A DNA stretch of 32,308 nucleotides from a virus. The stretch lies in the IMG/VR virus record IMGVR_UViG_3300044627_001345, positions 1 to 32,308 of that record; one strand, written 5' to 3'. Of this stretch, positions 1 through 6,917 are shown one piece after another; the stretch's first letter is position 1, and the number at the start of each line of letters is the position of its first letter. Position numbers and translations under genes: made by a program. A model generated the notes under the pieces. It was not told where the DNA came from. It did not search any database and was given only the letters and a program-made list of their open reading frames with translations.

Positions 1-519
1 GGCAGGTGCTTCAAAGCGTAGCGTTCCTGAACCAATAGACTTAATCTCAATGAGGCAATCATCGCCTAGACCTTTGATCCAACCATCGGCATGGCCACGC
101 ATCATGTGCTTGTCACTACGTAACGGTACTTCTCTATAGCCAACGCTAGGGTGTATGTTTGTAGACAAATCCCAAGAAGTTCCGGTCTTGTCTCCCCACA
201 TACCATAGAGAACGCCCATCTCTCTAAACCAATTTTGCCACTTAGCGTGGATGGTATGTCCCTCTTCAAAGATAGAGGCAAGACGAGCTGTAGTCTTATC
301 ACGTGTCTCCGTATAGTTACCGGTTACAGCGTGGTACTGTGCTAACGCACACCAATCTTCTTTAATAATATCTGATGGATGAATGTAACTCATATCACGA
401 TCATCAAACGGCTTTGACAGCACGTGGCGTTCTACTGCACCCATAAGACGAGTTTCTCTCTTACTCGTATTAAGGAATGCCTTTAAATCTTTGCTGGCTA
501 TTGTCTTAGGTTTTGCCAT
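1..519 (-). CDS. PD-(D/E)XK nuclease, Cas4/RecB-like (partial, C-terminus outside window)
   Basis: An open frame reads from an ATG at 519 to the window edge, giving 173 residues without a stop; the C-terminus lies beyond position 1. The last visible part holds HADGW followed about ten residues later by CLIEIKS. This is the D...E-x-K pattern of PD-(D/E)XK nucleases, and the preceding histidine is typical of the RecB/Cas4 branch. Such phage enzymes usually process DNA ends for recombination or degrade host DNA. The start overlaps the end of the WhiB gene by 14 nt, with a purine-rich AGAAAG just upstream. It closes a recombination block with the RecA-like and Hjc-like genes. Whether the C-terminal cysteines of an iron-sulfur Cas4 are present cannot be seen. 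The nuclease-fold call is fairly secure; the exact subfamily is inferred. Confidence 0.72.
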   Translation of the reverse strand, partial: MAKPKTIASKDLKAFLNTSKRETRLMGAVERHVLSKPFDDRDMSYIHPSDIIKEDWCALAQYHAVTGNYTETRDKTTARLASIFEEGHTIHAKWQNWFREMGVLYGMWGDKTGTSWDLSTNIHPSVGYREVPLRSDKHMMRGHADGWIKGLGDDCLIEIKSIGSGTLRFEAPA

Positions 520-838
520 ACTTTCTGCCCTCTTTCTCCAACCACTCAGTAAGAGTGAGCCCCTGCTTCTCGTACTTGCGCTGAGCTGCGTTGCGTTCTC
601 TGTGTGACATACCACCAAAGATTCCATGTAGCTCATTATTCATTATAGCCTCCTTTAGACACTCTTGTCTAACCGGGCACTCTGGCTTGCCATCTGTACC
701 CCAACAGATAGCTTTAGCCCTATCAGCTATAGGCTTATATAAAGCTTTGTCTCGTGGTGGAAAAAATATTTCTGTATCTTCTCCTCGACACTTTGCTTGA
801 TATCGCCAAGTCCAGCTGGGGTCATCGCTGTAACGCAC
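506..838 (-). CDS. WhiB-family transcriptional regulator (divergent)
   Basis: This 110-residue protein carries the WhiB signature: Cys17, then Cys45, Cys54 and Cys60 in the region AICW...PECPVRQEC, followed by HGIFGG and the basic segment MSHRER. WhiB proteins bind a [4Fe-4S] cluster with four cysteines and regulate transcription with the primary sigma factor of Actinobacteria. Two points are unusual. The normal Cys-x2-Cys pair is expanded to Cys-x8-Cys by a short insert, and the conserved tryptophan of the G[VI]WGG turn is Phe74. The start is a GTG at 838 that overlaps the TAG stop of the upstream gene by one base (TAGTG), with AGAGGTGA ahead of it. A second, more canonical WhiB lies at 9668-9919. 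The family call is secure; whether it binds a cluster normally is open. Confidence 0.9.
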   Translation of the reverse strand: MRYSDDPSWTWRYQAKCRGEDTEIFFPPRDKALYKPIADRAKAICWGTDGKPECPVRQECLKEAIMNNELHGIFGGMSHRERNAAQRKYEKQGLTLTEWLEKEGRKYGKT

Positions 839-1155
839 TATTCACCTCTTATTGAATTACGTAATTCAAAGAAATCCTCCTCTAAAAGAACGACGTAATT
901 CTCACCATCAAGGTGAAGCCCTAGAACCGGAGTACGGCTATCTAGTATTGCTTCCTTTGTAATCTTTTGAAGTACCTCTGACTTAATAGTCACAGACTTC
1001 TTACCAGTCCACTTATGTTCGATGAGGAGATCATCACTTCTGACATCTCCTTTACGAGACCAAAATGCACCAGAGGCGGCACTGCGCTTACCACCTGCTA
1101 TTTTTTCCAAACGTTTTTCATGCTTTAAAGATTGTTTCTGGCCTTCACTCTTCAT
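838..1155 (-). CDS. Hjc-like PD-(D/E)XK endonuclease, putative Holliday-junction resolvase
   Basis: This 105-residue protein has the layout of small archaeal-type Hjc resolvases and related phage nucleases: a basic N-terminal helix, a short segment ending in SRKGDVRSDDLLIEHKWT, then a helix and a final beta strand. The residues GD...(S)DD...E-H-K match the D...E-x-K metal site. Such enzymes cut branched DNA formed during replication and recombination, which fits the RecA-like gene immediately upstream. The ATG at 1155 lies inside the last codons of the RecA-like gene (11-nt overlap) with no strong Shine-Dalgarno sequence, suggesting translational coupling. The nuclease fold is well supported; four-way-junction specificity is inferred from family resemblance and neighbours. 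Confidence 0.65.
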   Translation of the reverse strand: MKSEGQKQSLKHEKRLEKIAGGKRSAASGAFWSRKGDVRSDDLLIEHKWTGKKSVTIKSEVLQKITKEAILDSRTPVLGLHLDGENYVVLLEEDFFELRNSIRGE

Positions 1156-2206
1156 CGTTTGCTTCGATCATAAGAACTGGGCTTGACTTCAACGTGTCCA
1201 TTACAGCACGACTGATCTCATCCCTCAATTCTACTTCTTCACGAAGAGAATCGATCAACGCTTGAGCACCTTGCCACTTACGTTCGCCGTAGTACATCCA
1301 GCCACCACGACGATCTACAATACCATTAAGAATAGATAATGCCACAATCTCTTTGCCGGTATCAAATCCACCTGCTTCAATTGGTCCACCATCTGAGAAG
1401 TAGAAGTCTAGATACGCGGTTTGCTGTGGTGGGAAGGTCTTGTTTTTAATGGTTCTAACACGGATAGTTTGTCCAACACGGCGCTTATCCTGGCCAGTTC
1501 CAACCTCCAACCAGTCATCACGTTTAACTTCTGCTCTAATACTATAGGCATAGTCTTTTCCAAGACCACCTGGGGTGGTACGTGGGTCTCCATGCATTAC
1601 TCCAATTTTCATTCTATATTGATTAATCATAATTCCTAGTACTGGGCGCTCTGCCTCTACTAGATCTCGCTTTGTAGCTGATGCTACTTTTCTAAAGAAC
1701 TTGTTAGTGATAAGAGCTCCGCGTCCCACAGTGAACTCTTCCATGTGCTTTTCGTCTTCTGCTGAAGGAACGAGAGCCGGAAGGGAATCAACAACGACCA
1801 TATCAACAGCCTTACTCTCCATGAATTGGATAACCGCATCAAAAGCATCCTCCATACTATTAGTTTCTACAAGAATAACACGCTGAGTATCTACGCCACA
1901 AAGCTCTGCGTACTGTGCATCAAATGCTTCTGCAGCAATCCATACCGCAGTAAATTCAGGATTGTTCTTTTGGTTTGCACCAATGGTCTTGAGAGCCAAC
2001 GCTGTCTTACCATGCGAGGCTTCACCAACTAGTTCTACCCAGTGGTTCATAGGCCAGCCACCACCTAGCACAACGTCAAGCGTTAGAGACCCCGTAGTAA
2101 TACGCTCAGGTAGTCTAACCTTATCTGCAGTAACAACTGTTCCTGCGCCAAGCTTCTTGTTGATGTTTGCTACAACTTTAAGTGCTTCTGAATTGATAAC
2201 GGCCAT
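1145..2206 (-). CDS. RecA-like recombinase/ATPase
   Basis: This 353-residue protein matches the RecA core. After an N-terminal helix comes TTGSLTLDVVLGGG, then a Walker A motif GEASHGKTAL near residues 59-67, a Walker B strand MVVVDSLPALVPSAE near 135-150, INQYR, and a loop HGDPRTTPGGLG that corresponds to RecA's DNA-binding L2 region. It would form filaments on single-stranded DNA and drive strand exchange during repair or recombination-dependent replication. The ATG at 2206 overlaps the stop of the zinc-ribbon gene (TAATG). The polymerase lies upstream and two nucleases lie downstream, so it sits in a recombination cassette. Family membership is secure. The exact type (bacterial RecA, UvsX or Sak4-like) is less so; the L2-like PGG favours a true RecA/UvsX type. 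Confidence 0.9.
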   Translation of the reverse strand: MAVINSEALKVVANINKKLGAGTVVTADKVRLPERITTGSLTLDVVLGGGWPMNHWVELVGEASHGKTALALKTIGANQKNNPEFTAVWIAAEAFDAQYAELCGVDTQRVILVETNSMEDAFDAVIQFMESKAVDMVVVDSLPALVPSAEDEKHMEEFTVGRGALITNKFFRKVASATKRDLVEAERPVLGIMINQYRMKIGVMHGDPRTTPGGLGKDYAYSIRAEVKRDDWLEVGTGQDKRRVGQTIRVRTIKNKTFPPQQTAYLDFYFSDGGPIEAGGFDTGKEIVALSILNGIVDRRGGWMYYGERKWQGAQALIDSLREEVELRDEISRAVMDTLKSSPVLMIEANDEE

Positions 2207-2595
2207 TACTCTAGTCTCCCTACGATTGTTGTTGGATTAAATCCGCCACTTTGCCCTACTTGTTTTGATGCTACTACTGGACCATTACCTGTACCAGTTC
2301 CGGATAGACCGGAGCCTTGCTGGATAATTGGGTATCCACAGTCGTAGCAACGCATGCGTCCACCACCAGGTGAAGACATATAATTTCCTGAGTAACATGC
2401 CGGACAACGATCAGCTGCCCGTGCACTCTGTGCTTTAGTTACTAACTGATCTTGATTATGATCATAGCTTACCTGGGTGTTGGGTGCACCAGGTGTTGCC
2501 CGGTATACATTCCCTTGTGGAGGAGCTGTTGCCGGAGTAGGTGTAGAGTTTGGAGTCCCACCTAGTTTATTAGCCCACCAATTACTACTCATCAT
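2206..2595 (-). CDS. Zinc-ribbon protein with disordered N-terminus
   Basis: This 129-residue protein has one clear zinc ribbon: RCPACYSGNY, then MRCYDCGYP about 15 residues later, giving two Cys-x2-Cys knuckles near the middle. The N-terminal half is rich in Pro, Thr, Gln and Asn and looks disordered. The C-terminus is Gly-rich. There is no catalytic motif. It lies between an unknown acidic protein and the RecA-like gene, with an 11-nt overlap at its start and a 1-nt overlap (TAATG) at its end, so it is probably co-translated with the recombination genes. Two in-frame ATGs at 2595 and 2592 are both possible starts. A role in DNA binding or as a protein adaptor in the replisome is a guess. 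Confidence 0.7.
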   Translation of the reverse strand: MMSSNWWANKLGGTPNSTPTPATAPPQGNVYRATPGAPNTQVSYDHNQDQLVTKAQSARAADRCPACYSGNYMSSPGGGRMRCYDCGYPIIQQGSGLSGTGTGNGPVVASKQVGQSGGFNPTTIVGRLE

Positions 2596-3037
2596 CCACC
2601 GCCAATGACTTGATTAGTCCTAGATTAAATAAAGTTGATACACAAGATATAGAAGAAGATAGGGCAACTAGTCTAAACAGTTTTGTTAGCTGCTCAAGAT
2701 CTTCTATACCAAGCTTCTCTAATTCTCCGTAGTCTTCGTCTTCGTCTTCGATCATGTACGCTGATGCAGCAATCTTTGCTGCTATATCTGCGTGGGAATC
2801 TATAAACGGAATCAAAATTGCAAACTTCTCTAAGCGCTTCTGACTTTCACGCTCTTCCATTTCAGCCACGTCATCAGAGATTGGTGGCAAGCCCATGATG
2901 TTAGCAATCTCTTCTGCTGGCATAAGCATAGTGTCGTAGATTACCTGACGAATTAAAACTGGCAGCGGAAGATGATTAATCTCTAGACGCTTTACCTTAC
3001 GCTTCTTTTTCCAGAACACTATTTGGCTTCTCCCCAT
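2585..3037 (-). CDS. Hypothetical acidic, helical phage protein
   Basis: I do not recognise this 150-residue protein. The first 20 residues are very basic (KKKRKVKR); the rest is mostly helical. A conserved-looking segment, LPVLIRQVIYDTMLMPAEE, is followed by a Glu-rich helix, a hydrophobic stretch, an acidic EDEDEDYGELE patch, and a final hydrophobic helix that could sit in or on a membrane or pack against a partner. It starts 19 nt inside the end of the polymerase gene, so it is likely translationally coupled to it. Association with the replisome is only suggested by position. That it is a real gene is supported by its tight packing between two known genes in the same frame direction. Confidence 0.6.
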   Translation of the reverse strand: MGRSQIVFWKKKRKVKRLEINHLPLPVLIRQVIYDTMLMPAEEIANIMGLPPISDDVAEMEERESQKRLEKFAILIPFIDSHADIAAKIAASAYMIEDEDEDYGELEKLGIEDLEQLTKLFRLVALSSSISCVSTLFNLGLIKSLAVDDE

Positions 3038-4995
3038 CGCTGTACAGTCTTTACATCTGCGATCATAGGGATGTTAAGAGCTTTAATGCCTTCCATAGCT
3101 TCACGAATAGCTGCTGCTGTTTCCTCAGCTAAATGATCTGGGGTAACAGTTACCAATTCATCGTGAATAGTCAGGATCAAACTTGACTCATCCGGGATCA
3201 ACTTATGTGCCCTAATCATAGCAAGCTTAATCAAATCTGCCGAAGACCCTTGGATAACCGTGTTAAAAGCCTGGCGTTCAGCCCTAGAACGTTGCCACAT
3301 GACATTAGATCGTAGGTCTGGAATATACCTACGACGCTTTAGATAGGTCAGGGCGTAAGGTACTGGCCCACGTCTACGGCTATCAGCGATAACTTGCTTC
3401 TTGTACTTGGCCACTGATGGGAACTTAGCCATGAAAGCATCTAGTAGGTTGCGGGCTTCATTAACAGATACGCCAATTGACTCGGCAATCTTATCCGGCC
3501 CAACGCCGTACATCATTGCAAGTACCAATGTCTTGGCTGCACTGCGGTTTACACCAACCGTGTTGCCAATTGTGGTATAGATATCCTCTTCGTTAATATA
3601 TGCGTTGCACATAATTCTGTCGCCACTAAAGGATGCAAGAACACGTGGTTCAATCTGTGAGTAGTCGGCTACAACAAGCTTGCTACCCTCTGGGGCAACA
3701 AAGAGATTACGAATAGCCTTACCATTATCAGAAGATGCATTCGGCACATTCTGCAGATTAGGGTTACGACTAGAGAAACGACCAGTCTCTGCACCGTACT
3801 GAATAAAATCTGTGTGGATTCTACCATCGAGTAGTAGACTCTTTTTTGCTACAGTCTTAGACTTACCAAGGAGCGTACGAGTTATATCTCCGCCCATGTA
3901 AGGTATGACGTAAGTGGTTAACAACTTATTAAGATCAGAGTAGTTTAACATCTGGTCTACTAGATCATCTTTGCCAGCAAACATCTTTAGCGCAGGCTCT
4001 GCAACTGAGAAATCAGCGACGCTAGACTCTGCCCCGGCTTCCATACGCTTTTCTCCTGCGGGTGTTAAAACTTTTGGTCTAAGACCTCTGCCACCCTCTG
4101 CCTTCTTAGCAAATAGGATTCTCTGCTTTTCAGGGACGCTGTTGATGTTAAATGCTTTGCCAGCCAACTTATAGATGTTAGCTTTGGTGGTCTCTAGCTG
4201 GAGCTCTAAGTTAGCCTTGAGCTTACCTAACTCGTTAACATCAATGTCCGCACCACGTAGTTCCATAGTGCAGATAACCTCAAGAACATCCATCTCGAGA
4301 TTAAATAAACCACGAAGACTATCTATGTCTAACTTCTCTGCATACTTGTTCCAAAGCTTCCAGGTCCATTCAGCATCAAGACCTGCGTAGGTTGCTACCT
4401 CGTCGAAAGAATATACTTCTACTTCTTTACCGACACCCTTGACCATGTGATAACCAAACTCACGCTTCAAGCAGTCATCAAGACCAAGGTTTAGTCGATC
4501 TTGTGTGTTAAGAATAAACGCAGCATTAAGGGTACATGCGTATGGTTGCGCTGGGAGCTGACCAAAGTACTTGGTAACGCTCTGTAGATCAAACTTTAAG
4601 TTATGGCCAATCTTAACCTTGTCACTAAAGAACAAAGGTTTTAGTGCCTTAAATACTTCACCTGGATTTAACTGCTCCGGTGCCTCAGTAAAAATCTTTG
4701 TGGCTTTACGTTCATCCTTGCTGTAATCAGAAGCACGGATAGGTAAGCCTTTGATAATACGATCTTGGGCAGAGGGTAGCAATGGATATTCTGTACGAAC
4801 ATAATCTCCGTTTGGATGGCCCATAGGAATAACATCCACACGGCCTTCAGTGGCCAGTGCGATCCAAGTGATTATGTTCTGGCGTGGATCTCCCCGATGA
4901 TCCCCTACAGTTTCCACGTCAAAGACAAAGGCCTCTTGTTCACTGTAATAGGAAACAAGATCCTCTAACTTATCTAGTGTGGTAATAATATTCAT
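3019..4995 (-). CDS. Family A DNA polymerase with 3'-5' exonuclease domain
   Basis: This is the replicative polymerase of the phage, 658 residues from the chosen start. The exonuclease domain shows VFDVET (Asp26/Glu28), HNLKFDLQ and YAGLDAEW, the three exo motifs. The polymerase domain shows motif A VVADYSQIEPRVLA, motif B RSAAKTLVLAMMYGVG and motif C LTIHDELV. No 5' nuclease domain is present, as in T7-type enzymes. I chose the ATG at 4995 rather than one at 5052: AGAGGAGAG lies three bases upstream, whereas the longer form would translate through the hairpin at 5014-5050. That hairpin ends 18 nt before the start and may control translation. Downstream genes overlap the 3' end. Confidence 0.95.
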   Translation of the reverse strand: MNIITTLDKLEDLVSYYSEQEAFVFDVETVGDHRGDPRQNIITWIALATEGRVDVIPMGHPNGDYVRTEYPLLPSAQDRIIKGLPIRASDYSKDERKATKIFTEAPEQLNPGEVFKALKPLFFSDKVKIGHNLKFDLQSVTKYFGQLPAQPYACTLNAAFILNTQDRLNLGLDDCLKREFGYHMVKGVGKEVEVYSFDEVATYAGLDAEWTWKLWNKYAEKLDIDSLRGLFNLEMDVLEVICTMELRGADIDVNELGKLKANLELQLETTKANIYKLAGKAFNINSVPEKQRILFAKKAEGGRGLRPKVLTPAGEKRMEAGAESSVADFSVAEPALKMFAGKDDLVDQMLNYSDLNKLLTTYVIPYMGGDITRTLLGKSKTVAKKSLLLDGRIHTDFIQYGAETGRFSSRNPNLQNVPNASSDNGKAIRNLFVAPEGSKLVVADYSQIEPRVLASFSGDRIMCNAYINEEDIYTTIGNTVGVNRSAAKTLVLAMMYGVGPDKIAESIGVSVNEARNLLDAFMAKFPSVAKYKKQVIADSRRRGPVPYALTYLKRRRYIPDLRSNVMWQRSRAERQAFNTVIQGSSADLIKLAMIRAHKLIPDESSLILTIHDELVTVTPDHLAEETAAAIREAMEGIKALNIPMIADVKTVQRWGEAK

Positions 4996-5013
4996 TGCTC
5001 TCCTCTGATAGTA

Positions 5014-5050
5014 GAGGGGCCCGTGAGAAAGGAGGTAGACCGGGCCCCTC
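5014..5050 (-). promoter_or_regulatory. GC-rich hairpin with anti-Shine-Dalgarno loop before the polymerase gene
   Basis: Positions 5014-5023 (GAGGGGCCCG) and 5041-5050 (CGGGCCCCTC) are perfect inverted copies, forming a 10-bp stem with a 17-nt loop. On the transcribed (minus) strand the loop contains ACCTCCTTTCT, which is identical to the 3' end of actinobacterial 16S rRNA as I recall it. Its CUCCUUU can also pair with the polymerase Shine-Dalgarno AGAGGAG about 18-25 nt downstream, with one G-U pair. There is no U tract after the stem, so it is unlikely to be an intrinsic terminator. A translational operator, by analogy with the RNA hairpin to which T4 gp43 binds, is an inference. Confidence 0.6.
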
Positions 5051-5066
5051 AATTTAATGGGGTTGA

Positions 5067-5759
5067 CTAGTTGCTTGCTGCAATCTCTCGAGCAATCTCT
5101 GCAAGTTCTGCCTTAGTGGACATGTGGAGAGAGTCCTGTCCAAGAGGCTTCATTGTTTTGATTAACTCAGCAGCTGCAATAGGATCAATTTCCCATTCAT
5201 CAGCGAGGTCACGTTCCTTAACAGGAACGATGGAGTAAGAAGTCTTGGTGCCTTGACCAGTCTTGCTTACTGCCCAGTAGAGGTCAGGACGATTGAGTGG
5301 ACCTGTCTTCGCATTTGAAGCAAGCTTCTCAAGCTGACCACATAGACGAACCCCGACAATCATTAGTTGGAGTTGTGGGTCTTCATCAGAAAGGTTAAGA
5401 ACGGTAAACGCAAACTTTTGGTCTGGCTTACTACCCACTGCAATCAGTGGATCATCCTCACCGATACTAATGAAGGACTTTTTACCCGGACGATTAATCC
5501 AGTGTTGCATGAACACCATTGGTTCGTCAGAGATGAATTTGATGAGTTGAACATCTTCGTCAAAACGGAAATCCGTTGCGAAGGTTTTTGTTGACTTGGC
5601 TACAGCCTTCTTGGCTGCACCCCAACCTGATTGAATAACAGATGAGTGTGAAGGAACTTCGTTTTCATCTTCCTCAACGAACAGGTTTTCCTCAACTTCT
5701 GGAGCTGAGTATGAATCTACGTTAGGTAGATCTTTCTTTACTTTCAATGAAGCGCTCAT
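5067..5759 (-). CDS. Probable single-stranded-DNA-binding protein (phage gp32-like/SSB)
   Basis: This 230-residue protein begins with about 60 acidic, disordered residues, followed by a compact core with FRFDEDVQLIKFISDEP, QHWINRPGKKSFISI, a KP-x2-KFAFTVLNLSD strand pair and YWAVSKTGQGTKTSYSIVPV. I recall this layout from SSB-like proteins of actinophages and other phages, in which a loop reads CPLC...GDKP. Here the same loop reads DPLIAVGSKP, so the zinc cysteines seem to be missing. The protein would coat single-stranded DNA at the fork. The start is supported by GAGAGGAAG shortly before the ATG. It lies directly upstream of the polymerase and has inverted repeats on both sides. There is no acidic C-terminal tail as in bacterial SSB, so confidence is moderate. 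Confidence 0.55.
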   Translation of the reverse strand: MSASLKVKKDLPNVDSYSAPEVEENLFVEEDENEVPSHSSVIQSGWGAAKKAVAKSTKTFATDFRFDEDVQLIKFISDEPMVFMQHWINRPGKKSFISIGEDDPLIAVGSKPDQKFAFTVLNLSDEDPQLQLMIVGVRLCGQLEKLASNAKTGPLNRPDLYWAVSKTGQGTKTSYSIVPVKERDLADEWEIDPIAAAELIKTMKPLGQDSLHMSTKAELAEIAREIAASN

Positions 5760-5789
5760 GGCTTCCTCTCTTTACTTGGCTGATAGCTG

Positions 5790-5803
5790 AGACCCAAGGG
5801 TCT
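5790..5803 (-). repeat. Short inverted repeat in the gap before the SSB-like gene
   Basis: AGACCC and GGGTCT flank two bases in the 57-nt gap between the MerR-like gene and the SSB-like gene. As RNA it would give a 5-bp stem with a 4-nt loop. No U tract follows on the minus strand. It could be a small operator or an mRNA-processing stem, or chance; I cannot decide. Confidence 0.3.
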
Positions 5804-5816
5804 TTACGCTAGGTGG

Positions 5817-6284
5817 TTAGTTGGTTTCTTGATCGTGAATCACTTTCCAAGATTCTGCCAATTCAATTGACATATCCGGATAGCGATTCCAATCAATTCT
5901 CGGAGACTCTAAGAGCCCACGAGAATTAAAGATCCTAACAGTTTCCTCGATCATTGCTTTGGAATACATACGCCATCCTGGCTTCTTTACTCCGTCTACG
6001 ATGATTGACTTTAGGCGATAGGGTGCACGTGGTATATAACCTTTTCGTTCCCAAAGCCGTAGAGTAACTATCGGTCTTCCTAGTGCTTGGCACAATGACC
6101 CTGCACTATATAATTCTACCACGTTTCCGTTAGGTAGTTTTTTAACCTGTGGATTTGCATCCCAGGATCCTTCTTCTTTTGTTTTCTTTGGCTTAGCATT
6201 TGGGTCCACAGGGCGACGCTTCTTTTTAGACCCTGGATAGAAATCATCCAGGCTACTAAAGTACTTGTCTACCTGATCTTCCAT
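5817..6284 (-). CDS. MerR-like winged-helix DNA-binding protein
   Basis: This 155-residue protein has a basic, disordered N-terminal third (KKKRR...KPKKTKEE). It is followed near residues 58-120 by a MerR-type domain: LYSAGSLCQALGRPIVTLRLWERKGYIPRAPYR has the helix-turn-helix, the conserved 'R-W-E-x-x-G-x-I/L-P' wing and a further wing strand ending GWRMYS, then the helix AMIEETVRIF. There is no MerR effector or dimerisation coiled coil; such short forms occur in phages as excisionase-like or regulatory factors. It lies 2 nt downstream of the preceding gene in the same strand and immediately before the SSB-like gene. It may regulate phage genes or act as a DNA architectural factor. Confidence 0.72.
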   Translation of the reverse strand: MEDQVDKYFSSLDDFYPGSKKKRRPVDPNAKPKKTKEEGSWDANPQVKKLPNGNVVELYSAGSLCQALGRPIVTLRLWERKGYIPRAPYRLKSIIVDGVKKPGWRMYSKAMIEETVRIFNSRGLLESPRIDWNRYPDMSIELAESWKVIHDQETN

Positions 6285-6286
6285 TA

Positions 6287-6721
6287 TTAAGCCTTGCTAG
6301 TAAGAAATGCGTACGATACTTTCTTCGGGAACATCTTATCAACTTCTTCTTCTGTGATAAGACCTTCGTATAGACATGCCATAACTTCGTCTTCTTTAAG
6401 AACTGGAAGCATCGCATAGCAACGGTCGTACAGACCCTTTGCCTTAAGAAGTTCTACAGCAGTATCCTCATCTAAAGACTGAGACACCTTGCGCTGGCGT
6501 TGTAGAGATGTGAATCCGTCAACTTCGTGGGGAAGACGGAGCCACAGGTTTCCCTTTTCGTCAGGCTCGCCTACAGTATCAACTAGCTCTGACAAGTCTG
6601 CTTTGATTGAGTCTCGCTGTTTGCTCATGTCGTCAATACGACTACGTAAAGATATAAATTCTGAGACCTTTGGCATAAAACCTTGGTCTTGTGGGTCTTG
6701 GCGTTCAATAACATTTGGCAT
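6287..6721 (-). CDS. Hypothetical phage protein with N-terminal coiled coil
   Basis: I do not recognise this 144-residue protein. Residues about 17-48 (VSEFISLRSRIDDMSKQRDS and following) have the heptad pattern of a coiled coil. Then comes a compact part with GNLWLRLPHEVDG and a C-terminal part with two helices (LDEDTAVELLKAKGLYDRC, EDEVMACLYEGLITEEEVDKM). The ATG at 6721 is preceded by a very strong ribosome binding site, AGGAGG, so it is likely well expressed. It is followed after 2 nt by the MerR-like gene. A structural or accessory replication role cannot be told apart here. Confidence 0.65.
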   Translation of the reverse strand: MPNVIERQDPQDQGFMPKVSEFISLRSRIDDMSKQRDSIKADLSELVDTVGEPDEKGNLWLRLPHEVDGFTSLQRQRKVSQSLDEDTAVELLKAKGLYDRCYAMLPVLKEDEVMACLYEGLITEEEVDKMFPKKVSYAFLTSKA

Positions 6722-6755
6722 TTTTTCCTCCTGTTATTATTCTATACGGTAATCC

Positions 6756-6908
6756 TTAAGAACGCAAATCGCCAACATATGCCTTGAGAGCCTCAATAAT
6801 CACGTCTGTAACGGTGCGCTCTTCGATGGCAGCCTTGTCTTTCACAGCAGTCCAGAGGTCGTTAGACACACGGATAGTGCGAGTCGGGGTCTTAGGTGCG
6901 TTAGGCAT
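6756..6908 (-). CDS. Small ribbon-helix-helix DNA-binding protein
   Basis: This 50-residue frame runs from an ATG at 6908 to a TAA at 6756. The sequence TRTIRVSNDLWTAVKDKAA followed by RTVTDVIIEALKAYV has the beta strand (TIRVS), first helix (DLWTAVKDKAA), turn and second helix (TVTDVIIEALKAY) of CopG/Arc-type ribbon-helix-helix proteins, which bind DNA as dimers through the strand. Nine bases separate it from the stop of the SNF2 gene, and the bases before the ATG (GTGGG) give only a weak ribosome binding site. It could be a phage transcription repressor. No toxin partner is visible beside it, so an antitoxin role is unlikely. Confidence 0.75.
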   Translation of the reverse strand: MPNAPKTPTRTIRVSNDLWTAVKDKAAIEERTVTDVIIEALKAYVGDLRS

Positions 6909-6917
6909 CCCACTATT

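Noticed and set aside
5014-5050. Hairpin as an intrinsic terminator of the SSB-like gene
   Set aside because: No U tract follows the stem on the minus strand, and the next gene needs the transcript to continue.
4996-5052. Longer start of the DNA polymerase
   Set aside because: It would include the hairpin as coding sequence and has no ribosome site, whereas 4995 has AGAGGAG at good spacing.
5024-5066. Strong plus-strand Shine-Dalgarno-like AAAGGAGG
   Set aside because: The only ATG nearby on the plus strand (5057) opens a short frame of about 20 codons; the sequence is better explained as the complement of the anti-Shine-Dalgarno loop on the minus strand.
6756-6908. Toxin-antitoxin pair based on the ribbon-helix-helix protein
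   Set aside because: Neither neighbour looks like a small toxin; one is an SNF2 motor and the other a coiled-coil phage protein.
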